Origin: Actinomycetota bacterium
GTDB lineage: Bacteria > Actinomycetota > Acidimicrobiia > Acidimicrobiales > Ilumatobacteraceae
NCBI GenBank assembly: GCA_016700055.1
Contig: CP064997.1
Span: 2,046,001 to 2,110,000 of the forward strand
Length of the DNA stretch: 64,000 nt
Direction of reading: 5' to 3'
A program made the position numbers and the translations under genes. Below the pieces are notes generated by a model, which saw only the letters and a program-made list of their open reading frames with translations, did not search any database and had not been told where the DNA came from. Positions 54,577 through 63,273 of this stretch are shown piece by piece (position 1 is the first letter of the stretch; each line of letters opens with the position of its first letter).

Positions 54577-54843
54577 ATGGAACGTCTGCAGCCGCTGTCC
54601 GATCTCGGGTGGGCCGTCGCCGAGCACGGCATCGACGCCCACGCAGTGCCGGTGGCCCGTCTCGCGGCGGCGGCGCGTGAGCTGGGTGTGGCCTGCGCGG
54701 AGGCGCGGATCGTGACCGACGGTGGACTCGCCGCGGTGGTCCGGGAAAGGGCGTTCGGCCGCCTCGCCGAGGCAGTCGCGGGCTGTTCGCGGCGGGGGCT
54801 AGAGCCAGTCCCGGCGTCGGAACAGCACGTAGAGGCTGCCTGA
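54577..54843 (+). CDS. Small hypothetical protein
   Basis: The 88-residue protein reads from ATG 54577 (GTG 54574 just before) after GGGAGAAG. It has no motif I recognise; its middle is helical and Ala-rich. The 3' end overlaps the convergent corA gene by 45 bases, which lowers confidence. Its divergent position opposite lysR is the usual place for a LysR target. Confidence 0.45.
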   Translation: MERLQPLSDLGWAVAEHGIDAHAVPVARLAAAARELGVACAEARIVTDGGLAAVVRERAFGRLAEAVAGCSRRGLEPVPASEQHVEAA

Positions 54844-55776
54844 GAGCAACACCATCAGCAGCACCGCGGCCAGCACACCGCCCGAGTGGTTTGATCCCGG
54901 ATAGGGCACGTTCATCCCGTAGAACCCCGACACCAAGGTGGGCACGGCGATGATCGCGGCCCAGCTCGTCACCTTCTTCATCACCTGGTTCTGGCGGTAG
55001 TCGCGCAGGCTGAGGTTGGTCTCGACGATGGTCGCCGCGAGGTCGCGCAGTGCTTCCGTGGACTCCGTCGCGCGCAGCACGTGGTCGTAGAGGTCTTGGA
55101 AGTACGGGTACAGGGTCTCGGGCACCGCGTCGTGCTCACGACGCATCAACCCGCTGACGAGCTCACGGGTCGGCACCACGGTGCGGTGCAGGCGCACGAA
55201 CGCCCGCCGCATGTTGAACCACTCCCGCTGTTGCGCCGGGTCCATCGGCTTCTCTTCGAACAGCAGCTCGCTGACCTCGTCGAAGTAGTCGTCGAACTCG
55301 GCCACCGCGTCGAAGTAGCCGTCGATGATCACGTCGAGCACCCCGTACAGCAGGTAGCTGACGCCGTGCTCGGCGAGCTCCGCGGAACGGTCCCAGCGGG
55401 CGAGCACGTGCTCGATGTCGAACCCGGCGTCCTTTCTGACCGTGATCAGCCAGCGCCGGTCCATGAACGCGTCGACTTCCGTCTCGACCAGCACGTGCTG
55501 CTCCCGGTCGACCCGCACGGCATGACAGGCGACGAAGAGATGGCCGGCGTAGTGGTCGAGCTTGGGGCGCTGGTGCGGCCCGAGGGCGTCCTCCACCGCC
55601 AGCTCGTGCAGGTCGAGTTCGTCGGCCAGGAGGTGCATCTCCGCAGCCGTCGGAGCGCAGAGGTCGACCCACAGGATCGTGTCGTCGACCGCGAGGTGGT
55701 CCGAGACCGTCTCCAGCGGGAAGTCCTGATCGACGAGACGCCCCTGCCGGTAGGCGCGGCTGCGGATTCGATCCAT
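54799..55776 (-). CDS. corA: CorA-family magnesium/cobalt transporter
   Basis: The 325-residue protein has a long acidic cytosolic domain, two C-terminal membrane helices and the selectivity motif G287-M288-N289 in YGMNVPYPGSNHSGG. It ends in the basic RRRDWL. It forms a pentameric Mg2+ channel in the inner membrane. GAGGAGG precedes the ATG. Confidence 0.93.
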   Translation of the reverse strand: MDRIRSRAYRQGRLVDQDFPLETVSDHLAVDDTILWVDLCAPTAAEMHLLADELDLHELAVEDALGPHQRPKLDHYAGHLFVACHAVRVDREQHVLVETEVDAFMDRRWLITVRKDAGFDIEHVLARWDRSAELAEHGVSYLLYGVLDVIIDGYFDAVAEFDDYFDEVSELLFEEKPMDPAQQREWFNMRRAFVRLHRTVVPTRELVSGLMRREHDAVPETLYPYFQDLYDHVLRATESTEALRDLAATIVETNLSLRDYRQNQVMKKVTSWAAIIAVPTLVSGFYGMNVPYPGSNHSGGVLAAVLLMVLLSGSLYVLFRRRDWL

Positions 55777-55790
55777 GCGAGAGCCTCCTC

Positions 55791-55808
55791 GTGCCGGTGC
55801 GTCGGCAC
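55791..55808. other. Short hairpin between corA and hppA
   Basis: GTGCCG at 55791-55796 pairs with CGGCAC at 55803-55808 across a 6-base loop, upstream of both divergent genes. A role is not evident; TAGATT at 55851-55856 could be the -10 box for hppA. Confidence 0.3.
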
Positions 55809-55870
55809 GTTGTCGACGGCGAGAGTATGCGCCGCGAGGCTCTCCCCGTGTAGATTGCCGGCCGCTCGCG

Positions 55871-55942
55871 ACGTGGTGTTGCATCTCCACGTGAGCCCCG
55901 GTCGCAAGACCGAGGGGACACCGGTCGGATCGACGCCGACCG
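55871..55942 (+). ncRNA. Hairpin-rich 5' leader of the H+-pyrophosphatase gene
   Basis: Three hairpins follow one another: ACGTGG/CCACGT (55871-55892, 10-base loop); CCCCGGTC-GCAA-GACC..GGGG (55896-55917, a GNRA tetraloop with a two-base bulge); and CGGTCGG/CCGACCG (55922-55942). The ribosome site AGGAGG at 55951 lies just after. This could be a regulatory leader; it does not match a riboswitch I can name. Confidence 0.4.
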
Positions 55943-55960
55943 CCGTACGCAGGAGGATAC

Positions 55961-58468
55961 GTGGGCATTCCGATCATCGCCGCCGAAGGCGGATACCAGA
56001 CGTTCGAATTGGGCGGCGCGGAGTGGTGGTGGCTGATCTTCAGCGCGGTCACGGCGCTCGTGGCGATCGCCGTCGGGTTCTCGCTGATGCGGGGAGTGCT
56101 CGCCGCTCCCACGGGCACGCCGAAGATGGTCGAGATCGCGAAGGCGATCCAGGAGGGCGCGAGCGCGTACCTGCGCCGCCAGTTCCGCACGATCAGCTTC
56201 ATCCTGATCCCGCTCGCGGCGATCGTCTTCCTCACGTCGACCGCGATCGACAGACCAGACGGATCGAGCGCGCTCAGCTTCGCCCAGTCCGGTCTCTTCC
56301 GTACGCTCGCCTTCCTCGCCGGCTGCCTGATGTCCGGGCTCACCGGCTTCATCGGCATGAACCTCGCGGTGCGCGGCAACGTCCGCACCGCCGAGGCGGC
56401 CCGCAGCGGCTCGATGGCCGAGGCGTTGCACGTCGCGTTCCGCACCGGTGGCGTCGCCGGCATGTTCACCGTCGGGCTCGGGCTGTTCGGAGCGACGGTG
56501 ATCATCATGTTGTTCCAGAACACGAGCTCGGCGATCCTCGTCGGGTTCGGCTTCGGAGGGTCGCTCCTCGCCCTCTTCCTGCGTGTCGGTGGCGGCATCT
56601 TCACCAAGGCCGCGGACGTCGGCGCCGACCTCGTCGGCAAGATCGAGGTGGGCATCCCCGAAGACGACCCCCGCAACCCGGCCACGATCGCCGACAACGT
56701 GGGTGACAACGTCGGCGACTGCGCCGGTATGGCAGCCGACCTGTTCGAGAGCTACGAGGTCACCCTCGTGGCGTCGATCATCCTCGGCGTGGCGGCCTTC
56801 AACTCGATCGGTGCCAATCCCGCCCTCGGCCTGATCTTCCCCGTCGCCGCCCGCGCCATCGGCGTCCTGGCGTCGATCGTCGGCGTGTATGCCGTGCGGG
56901 CCAAGCCGTCGGATTCGTCCGCGATGGCGCCGATCAACCGAGGCTTCCTCACCGCCGGGCTGTTGACCGTGGTCGGCACCGGGTTGGTGGCGCTGCTGTA
57001 CGTCGGCAACGAAGCCGACAACCTGTCCAACCCGGGCTGGCGCATGTTCGGCGCGGTGCTGATCGGCCTCGTGCTCGCCCAGGCGGCGAGCCGGATCACC
57101 GAGTACTTCACGTCGACCGAGACCGCGCCGGTGCAAGAGATCGCCCGCTCCGCGCGCACCGGTCCGGCCACGACCGTGCTGTCGGGGATCAGCTCGGGCC
57201 TCGAGTCGTCGGCCTGGGCGATCATCGCTGTGGCCCTCGCCATCGGCGGCGCCGTGATCCTCGGTGGCGGCAACGTGCAGTTCTCCTTCTACCTCGTCGC
57301 CCTCTGCGGAATGGGCATGCTCTCGACGACGGGCGTGGTCGTCTCCGAGGACACCTTCGGCCCGGTCGCCGACAACGCCGCCGGCATCGCGGAGATGTCC
57401 GGTGAGTTCCACGGCGAGCCGGAGCGGATCATGGTCAGCCTCGACGCCGTCGGCAACACCACGAAGGCCGTCACGAAGGGCTTCGCGATCGGCTCTGCGG
57501 TCATCGCCGCCGTCGCCCTCTTCGCCTCGTTCGTCGAGACGATCGCCAACGAGACGCTCGGTGCCGCGGGCATCGAGGAACTGGAGAACGCCGGTCAGAC
57601 GGTGTTCGACGCGTTCCCGATCAGCGTCTCGAACCCGACGACGTTCATCGGCTTGCTCGTCGGCGGCTCGATCGCGTTCATCTTCAGCTCGCTCGCCATC
57701 CGCGCCGTCGGGCGCACTGCGGGCACGGTGGTCAACGAGGTGCGTCGTCAGTTCGCCGACGGCCAGATCATGGCCGGCACCCGCCGCCCGGACTACGGGC
57801 CGGTGATCGACATCTGCACCACCGCCTCTCTGCGCGAGCTGGCAACTCCGGCCCTCCTCGCCGTGCTGACCCCGGTGATCATCGGGTTCGGGATCAACGT
57901 CTTCGCGCTCGGAGCGTTCCTTGCCGCGGTGATCCTCACCGGTCAGCTGATGGCGAACTTCTTGTCCAACTCCGGCGGGGCCTGGGACAACGCGAAGAAG
58001 TTCATCGAGGACGGCAACGAGGGCGGCAAGGGCTCGGAGGCCCACAAGGCCGCCGTCATCGGCGACACCGTCGGCGACCCCTTCAAGGACACCGCCGGGC
58101 CGGCGCTCAACCCGTTGATCAAGGTGATGAACCTGGTCTCGTTGCTCATCCTGCCGGCGATCATCACGCTCGACGACAACGAGGTCGCCCGCTACGCGAT
58201 CTCCGGCGTGGCGCTCGTCGTGTTGCTCGGCGCGATCGCCTGGTCGAAGCGTTCGGCGGAGATCGAGGTCAGCGGTGGTGCGCCGAGCGAGGCAGCAGCA
58301 CTCGCGCCCGAGGTGCGCAAGGGCAACCGCGACGCCATCATGCGCTCCGCGATCGACCAGTGGCTCGATTGCCTCGGCCACGAAGAGGCCGATCTGCGCG
58401 ACGACCTGCTGAAGGTCCGTGACTCGCTACCTCTGCCGAGTGGCGAGTCCAATCCCGATCTAGCCTGA
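55961..58468 (+). CDS. hppA: K+-independent proton-translocating pyrophosphatase
   Basis: The 835-residue membrane enzyme hydrolyses pyrophosphate and pumps H+. It has about 16 membrane helices and the substrate site DVGADLVGKIEVGIPEDDPRN with DNVGDNVGDCAGMAADLFESY. The GNTTKA motif with K502 marks the K+-independent subtype (K+-dependent enzymes have Ala there). A soluble tail of about 75 residues follows the last helix. GTG start with AGGAGG ten bases upstream. Confidence 0.95.
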   Translation: MGIPIIAAEGGYQTFELGGAEWWWLIFSAVTALVAIAVGFSLMRGVLAAPTGTPKMVEIAKAIQEGASAYLRRQFRTISFILIPLAAIVFLTSTAIDRPDGSSALSFAQSGLFRTLAFLAGCLMSGLTGFIGMNLAVRGNVRTAEAARSGSMAEALHVAFRTGGVAGMFTVGLGLFGATVIIMLFQNTSSAILVGFGFGGSLLALFLRVGGGIFTKAADVGADLVGKIEVGIPEDDPRNPATIADNVGDNVGDCAGMAADLFESYEVTLVASIILGVAAFNSIGANPALGLIFPVAARAIGVLASIVGVYAVRAKPSDSSAMAPINRGFLTAGLLTVVGTGLVALLYVGNEADNLSNPGWRMFGAVLIGLVLAQAASRITEYFTSTETAPVQEIARSARTGPATTVLSGISSGLESSAWAIIAVALAIGGAVILGGGNVQFSFYLVALCGMGMLSTTGVVVSEDTFGPVADNAAGIAEMSGEFHGEPERIMVSLDAVGNTTKAVTKGFAIGSAVIAAVALFASFVETIANETLGAAGIEELENAGQTVFDAFPISVSNPTTFIGLLVGGSIAFIFSSLAIRAVGRTAGTVVNEVRRQFADGQIMAGTRRPDYGPVIDICTTASLRELATPALLAVLTPVIIGFGINVFALGAFLAAVILTGQLMANFLSNSGGAWDNAKKFIEDGNEGGKGSEAHKAAVIGDTVGDPFKDTAGPALNPLIKVMNLVSLLILPAIITLDDNEVARYAISGVALVVLLGAIAWSKRSAEIEVSGGAPSEAAALAPEVRKGNRDAIMRSAIDQWLDCLGHEEADLRDDLLKVRDSLPLPSGESNPDLA

Positions 58469-58472
58469 CACG

Positions 58473-59147
58473 GTGCTCGGACTGCTCGACCCGACCCAGC
58501 TGATCGAGACCGGCAGCTACGTGCTGCTGTTCGCGATCGTGTTCGTCGAGACGGGTCTGCTCGTCGGGTTCTTCCTGCCGGGTGATTCGCTGCTCTTCAC
58601 CGCCGGCGTGTTCGCGTCGAAGGGCGACCTGCGGCTCAGCGTCGTTCTCGTCGGTTGCACGATCGCCGCGATCCTCGGCGACCAGCTCGGCTACACGATC
58701 GGCCGCCGGGTCGGTCCGGCGCTGGAGCGCCGCCCCGACGGGCGCTTGTTCAAACAGGCCCATCTCCACCGCGCGCAGGACTTCTTCGAGCGCCACGGTC
58801 CGCGCACCATCGTGCTCGCCCGGTTCGTGCCGATCGTGCGCACGTTCGCCCCGGTGCTCGCCGGCGTGGGCAAGATGGACAGGCGCAAGTTCACCACCTA
58901 CAACGTCGTCGGCGGCATCGGCTGGGCGGTGGGGGTGACTCTGCTCGGGTTCTTCGCGGGCGAGGTCATCGGCGCCGAGACGGTCGACAAGTTCCTGTTG
59001 CCGATCATCGGCGTGATCGTGCTCGCTTCGCTCGCGCCGGTGGTGATCGAACACCTGAGGCACCGGCGCGCCGACGCCGCGCCGGCCGAACCGATCGACG
59101 GTCTACAGGCCGAGCCGCTGCTGGTGCCCGACGACGACGTCCGCTAG
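58473..59147 (+). CDS. DedA-family membrane protein
   Basis: The 224-residue protein has the DedA motifs FLPGDSLLFTAGVFASKG near the N-terminus and ARFVPIVRTFAPVLAGVGKMDRRKFTTYNVVGGIGWAVG in the middle, with about five hydrophobic segments. DedA proteins support membrane potential and undecaprenyl-phosphate or phospholipid translocation. It starts with GTG four bases after hppA, so the two are co-transcribed. Confidence 0.9.
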   Translation: MLGLLDPTQLIETGSYVLLFAIVFVETGLLVGFFLPGDSLLFTAGVFASKGDLRLSVVLVGCTIAAILGDQLGYTIGRRVGPALERRPDGRLFKQAHLHRAQDFFERHGPRTIVLARFVPIVRTFAPVLAGVGKMDRRKFTTYNVVGGIGWAVGVTLLGFFAGEVIGAETVDKFLLPIIGVIVLASLAPVVIEHLRHRRADAAPAEPIDGLQAEPLLVPDDDVR

Positions 59148-59190
59148 GACGTCGGCCCGGGTCGACGACCCGGGCCGACAACCTGGTCGT

Positions 59191-59748
59191 CTACACGTTG
59201 CGCCCGAGGAACGCCGCTAGCTGGTCGGCCGCCGGCGCGTCCTCGGCCACCGGGGTCTGCGGCCCGAACGGCGCCGCGCCGTCGGCGCCGCGGAAGGCGT
59301 CGGGGATGGTCGCTTTGGCCTGGCCGAGCAACTGCGCGGCGAGCTCGGGATCGAGCGCGCCGGCGTCCTGACCGGTAGCGCGAGCCAGATCCCACGTGTG
59401 GGTGAACGTGTCGGTGGTGGCCAGGCCCATGAACGCGATGCCGGGGAAGGTGCCGAAGGGGAGCTGCACCATCTGCTGCATCGCCCCGTCGGCCGAGAAG
59501 GCCTCCACGGCTCGCTGCGCCGCGGTGTCGTAGGCGGCGAGGTAGTCGCCCGCGGCGTAGTCGGCCTCCGCGGTCTCTCCGCCGGTCATGTTGTCGGCGA
59601 ACCAGTTCGCCCCACCCACTAGATGGTTGATCAAGCCTGACACGTCCCACGAGGCGCAGGGCGTGGAGTCGTGGAGCTGGTCGGCCCGCACGTTGGCGAG
59701 AACGGACCGAGCGTTGGCAATGGCTCTTTCGAGGTTGGCGGTGGTCAT
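59191..59748 (-). CDS. DinB/MDMPI-like protein (TIGR03086-like)
   Basis: The 185-residue protein has HDSTPCASWDVSGLINHLVGGANWFADNM and a later FTHTWDLARATG, the histidine positions of TIGR03086-type four-helix-bundle metal proteins. Related proteins use mycothiol. It is a second member of this wider fold besides 35360-36154, but of a different subgroup. Confidence 0.85.
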   Translation of the reverse strand: MTTANLERAIANARSVLANVRADQLHDSTPCASWDVSGLINHLVGGANWFADNMTGGETAEADYAAGDYLAAYDTAAQRAVEAFSADGAMQQMVQLPFGTFPGIAFMGLATTDTFTHTWDLARATGQDAGALDPELAAQLLGQAKATIPDAFRGADGAAPFGPQTPVAEDAPAADQLAAFLGRNV

Positions 59749-59772
59749 CGGCCGAGCATAGGCCGACCCCGC

Positions 59773-60975
59773 CTAGACGCTGACGGGGTAGACCGGGGGC
59801 TCAGCGCGGTTGACGTCTTCGGGCACCGCGTGGGCGAACTCGGGGTACTTCGCCACTGCGTTCTCGCGATAACGGGTGGTGGAGTGCACCGGGTCGCGAT
59901 CGAACTCGGGAATCACCTCGTTGCCGAAGACCTCGATCATCTCCTGCACCTCGTCGTGGCTGTAGCCCTCGTCGGGCACGCCGAACACGACCTGGTCGCA
60001 GCCGACGGAGCGGTAGGCCTCGAGCTGCTCACACACCTCTTCGGGCGTGCCGCACAAGATGTGGCCGCCGCTGATGGCGTGGTCGAGCATCTCGTCGGTC
60101 CACTCCACCTTCTGGGGAGGATTGGGCCAGACGATCGCGTCGGGCGACTTCGGCATCGTGTCGTGGTACAGGTTCACCATCGTCACCCGGTAGCCGGTGC
60201 GCTTCTTCGCGATCTCGCGGGCCCGCTCGCGGTCCTTCAAGCAGATGCACGCGTTCGTCATCATCACGTTGTCGTTCTTGTACTGGCCGATCTGGTCGGT
60301 GACGTCCTGGATCGCTTCCTTGTACGCCTCGACCCTGCCGCGCAGGTTGTGGATCGGCTCGAAGTTGAACGCGATCGCGCCGATGCCGTGGGCGCCGGCC
60401 TTCGCGAACGTGCCCGGGTTGCCGCACGCCACCCAGATCGGGGGGTGACCCTTGCCATAGGGCTTGGGCAACACGTTGTGCGGGGTGGGCACGCTGAAGA
60501 ACTCGCCGTTGTACTCGTAGTCACGCTGCTCCCACATGCGGGGGATCTCCCGGGCGACCTCGTCCCACATCGCCTTCGTCTCGTCGGTTCGCAGACCGCT
60601 GAACGAGGCCACCTCGTGGCTGCCGGCCCCGCGGCCGGTGCCGAACTCGAACCGGCCCTCGGAGATGTGGTCCATCATCGCCGCCATCTCGGCGATGCGG
60701 ACCGGGTGCTCCTTGATCGGCGGCAGCGAGGTGATCGCGGTGCCGATGTGGATGCGGGAGGTCTTCGCCGCGACGTAGCCCATCACGGGGGCCGGCGCCG
60801 ACATGTGGGAGTACTCGGTGAGGGCGTGGTGCTCGCCGAACCATGCGTACTTCCAGTTGCACTGATCGGCGAGGACGGCGTACTCCATCTCGCGCATCAG
60901 CATCAGGTGCTCGGCTGCCGCGTCGTGGGCGGCGGGACCGGGGAGGTAGCCGTTGAAGAAGATTCCGAACTCCAT
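59773..60975 (-). CDS. LLM-class flavin-dependent oxidoreductase
   Basis: The 400-residue TIM-barrel protein has EFGIFFNGYLPGP, AWFGEHHALTEYSHMSAPAPVMGYVAAKTSRIHIGTAI and a GRGAGSHEVASFSG segment typical of luciferase-like monooxygenases. The cofactor could be FMN or F420. Such enzymes oxidise long-chain aldehydes, alkanesulfonates, terpenes or ketones. The start at 60975 follows GGGGGCC; an extension of 31 codons upstream is unlikely. It is divergent from the NirK-like gene. Confidence 0.85.
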   Translation of the reverse strand: MEFGIFFNGYLPGPAAHDAAAEHLMLMREMEYAVLADQCNWKYAWFGEHHALTEYSHMSAPAPVMGYVAAKTSRIHIGTAITSLPPIKEHPVRIAEMAAMMDHISEGRFEFGTGRGAGSHEVASFSGLRTDETKAMWDEVAREIPRMWEQRDYEYNGEFFSVPTPHNVLPKPYGKGHPPIWVACGNPGTFAKAGAHGIGAIAFNFEPIHNLRGRVEAYKEAIQDVTDQIGQYKNDNVMMTNACICLKDRERAREIAKKRTGYRVTMVNLYHDTMPKSPDAIVWPNPPQKVEWTDEMLDHAISGGHILCGTPEEVCEQLEAYRSVGCDQVVFGVPDEGYSHDEVQEMIEVFGNEVIPEFDRDPVHSTTRYRENAVAKYPEFAHAVPEDVNRAEPPVYPVSV

Positions 60976-61190
60976 GTGGAGGCCCCCTTGGGAACGAGTC
61001 GAACGCAGAGCTCCACCTTCGGGAGCGCAAGTAATGTAGGCCATTAAGCACCGCGGCGGCAAACGCACGCCCGGCCGCGCGGTCGGCCAGCGCGGCGCAC
61101 CAGACCTGTCGATTCGTGACGTTGGTCCCTTTGCTGTCGGCGTCTTCTGCGAATAATTTGGATCCGACCTCTAAAAAATGGAGCTTCCTC
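60976..61190. promoter_or_regulatory. Divergent promoter region, LLM oxidoreductase / NirK-like
   Basis: A 215-base gap. It has two AT-richer islands: TAATGTAGGCCATTAA near 61032 and GAATAATTT near 61151, which may hold the leftward and rightward promoters. No FNR/CRP-type TTGAT-N4-ATCAA box is seen. Confidence 0.4.
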
Positions 61191-62618
61191 ATGACCTCGT
61201 CGGATCCAGCGCCCGCTTCCTCGGGCAACGGCACCACCTCACACACCGCGTGGTGGGTCGTTTCCTGCCTGATCGGGCTCATCGCGCTCGTCGTCGCCGT
61301 GATCGGCGTCGTGGCCGGGATGACCGACTCGTCGGCCGGGGCCGAGTCGGGCGGCTCCAACGGCGAGGACCCCGAGACGCCAGCCGGCGAGACCGAGTTC
61401 GAGATCGAGCTCGGCGAGCTCTACATCCGTCCGGCCACGATCGAGGTACCCGCCGACACCGAGATCACCCTGCACGTGACGAACGCCGGCACGATGGCCC
61501 ACGACCTGAAGGTCGACGGGACCGACGGTACCGAGATGCTCGATCCCGGCGCCGAGGAGACGATCACGATCGGCCCGTTCCCTGCGTCGACGCAGGCGTG
61601 GTGCACGGTCGCGGGTCACAAGGCGGCGGGGATGGTGATGGACATCGTCGTCGCCGGTTCCGAGGGCGGCGATCACGGGACCGACGGTGGGGACACGTCC
61701 GCGGAGGGCGACTACGCGACGATCGACTCGGCGGCCACCCCCGGAGCCGACTGGGTGGCCCGCGATCCGGTGCTGCCCGCAGCGGAAGCCGCCACGGTGC
61801 ACGAGATCGAGTTGGTCGCGAGCGAGACGGTGATCGAGGTCGCACCGGGCGTCACCCAGGAGATGTGGGTGTTCAACGGCTCGGCCCCCGGACCGATCCT
61901 GCGCGGCAAGCTCGGCGACACGTTTCGGGTGACGCTGCGCAACGAAGGCTCGATCGGCCATTCGATCGACTTCCACGCCAGCATGGTCGCCTGGGACGAC
62001 GAGATGCGCACGATCGCATCGGGTGAGGAGCTGGTGTACGAGTTCGAGGCCACGAAGGCCGGCGCGTACATGTACCACTGCGGCACCGCTCCCGCCCTGC
62101 ACCACATCGGCAACGGCATGTTCGGGGCGATCATCATCGACCCGCCCGACCTCCCGCCGGTCGCCGAGGAGTTCGTCATCACGCAGAGCGAGCTGTACCT
62201 CGGCCCAGAGGGTCAGCCCGGAGACCTCACGAAGATGCTCGGCGAGGACTGGGACGCGGTGGTGTTCAACGGCTACTACAACCAGTACGTGCACGCCCCG
62301 ATCCACGTCGAGGTGAACGAGCGTTACCGGGTGTGGGTGGTCGACGACGGCCCGAGCGAGAACTCCGCCTTCCACATCGTCGGCACTATCTTCGACACCG
62401 TGTTCAAGGAGGGCGCGTACACGTTGTCGCCCGACGAGTCCCAGGGCGGCTCCCAGGCGCTCGACCTGCAGCCGTCCCAGGGCGGCTTCGTCGAGTTCAC
62501 CTTCGCCGAAGACGGCCTCTACCCCTTCGTGACGCACAAGTTCGCCAACGCGAGCAAGGGAGCCCTCGGCTTCTTCGCCGCCGGCGACGCCGACACGTCC
62601 GCTCTCGGCGGTCACTGA
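61191..62618 (+). CDS. Class-II NirK-like copper protein with extra N-terminal cupredoxin
   Basis: The 475-residue protein has a membrane segment (residues 22-43), a linker, and three cupredoxin domains. The N-terminal one (about 68-155) has type 1 copper ligands H104, C138, H143 and M148. The next two form a NirK core: H257, catalytic D260 and H262 in HSIDFH; H296-C297 with H305 and M310 in YHCGTAPALHHIGNGM; and H368 and H395 in the last domain. The short C-to-H loop resembles the AniA (class II) type. It would reduce nitrite to nitric oxide outside the membrane, with the extra domain as possible electron donor. Confidence 0.85.
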   Translation: MTSSDPAPASSGNGTTSHTAWWVVSCLIGLIALVVAVIGVVAGMTDSSAGAESGGSNGEDPETPAGETEFEIELGELYIRPATIEVPADTEITLHVTNAGTMAHDLKVDGTDGTEMLDPGAEETITIGPFPASTQAWCTVAGHKAAGMVMDIVVAGSEGGDHGTDGGDTSAEGDYATIDSAATPGADWVARDPVLPAAEAATVHEIELVASETVIEVAPGVTQEMWVFNGSAPGPILRGKLGDTFRVTLRNEGSIGHSIDFHASMVAWDDEMRTIASGEELVYEFEATKAGAYMYHCGTAPALHHIGNGMFGAIIIDPPDLPPVAEEFVITQSELYLGPEGQPGDLTKMLGEDWDAVVFNGYYNQYVHAPIHVEVNERYRVWVVDDGPSENSAFHIVGTIFDTVFKEGAYTLSPDESQGGSQALDLQPSQGGFVEFTFAEDGLYPFVTHKFANASKGALGFFAAGDADTSALGGH

Positions 62619-62624
62619 GCGCCG

Positions 62625-63251
62625 ATGCCGGTCGACGACGCCACCGCGCCCGGCGGGACGCAGGCTCGGGTCTACGAGCTGCTTTCCGCCGGAGGCCCCC
62701 TCGACGCGGCGGATATCGCCGCCGCGTTGGGGGTGCACCACACGACGGTGCGCGTCCACCTGCGCAGCCTCGCCGAAGCGGGACTGGTCAGGGCCGAACG
62801 GGCCGCGCCACGTGGCCGTGGGCGTCCCCACTACATCTTCCGGGCGATGCCCCGCCCCATACCGCCTTACCAGACGCTCTCGATGCTGCTCGTCGCTGCA
62901 GTGCGCGATCGCCTCCATGCGCGCGAGGCCGGACGGCGCGCCGGGGTAAGAGCTGCGGCCAACGCGGCCGAGGCTGCCTCACCCGGCACCGACGCGTTCG
63001 ATCTGATCAGCGACGAGGCCGGGCGGCTCGGCTTCGACCCGGTCGTCGAGAAGCGACTCGGCGGCGCAGACGTGGTGCTGCGGACGTGTCCTTTCGCCGA
63101 GGTCGCCGCGAGCGATCCGGAAACGATCTGCGACCTGCACCTCGGAGTGGCCGAAGGCCTCGCCGAGGCCGCCGGCGGGGTGGTCATCGAGTGTCTCCAC
63201 GTACGTGAACCTCACGAGGGTGGCTGCCGGATCGTGATCCGCACGACCTGA
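62625..63251 (+). CDS. SufR-like winged-helix regulator, NirK-linked
   Basis: The 208-residue protein has a winged helix (ARVYELLSAGGPLDAADIAAALGVHHTTVRVHLRSLAEAGLVRAE) and four cysteines: C155 (RTCPF), C169 (ETICDLHLG), C190 and C201 (GGCRI). The CPF, CxLH and GCR segments match the other SufR-like protein at 44839-45516. It starts six bases after the NirK-like gene and likely controls it in response to nitric oxide, oxygen or Fe-S state. Confidence 0.8.
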   Translation: MPVDDATAPGGTQARVYELLSAGGPLDAADIAAALGVHHTTVRVHLRSLAEAGLVRAERAAPRGRGRPHYIFRAMPRPIPPYQTLSMLLVAAVRDRLHAREAGRRAGVRAAANAAEAASPGTDAFDLISDEAGRLGFDPVVEKRLGGADVVLRTCPFAEVAASDPETICDLHLGVAEGLAEAAGGVVIECLHVREPHEGGCRIVIRTT

Positions 63252-63273
63252 TCCGGCGCGCGCGACCGCTTGG

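Noticed and set aside
55163..58381. A 1,072-codon minus-strand open frame opposite hppA
   Set aside because: Arg/Asp/Glu/His-rich with no family signature; hppA is unmistakable on the other strand.
60976..61190. FNR/NnrR-type box before the NirK-like gene
   Set aside because: No TTGAT-N4-ATCAA-like sequence could be found by eye in the gap.
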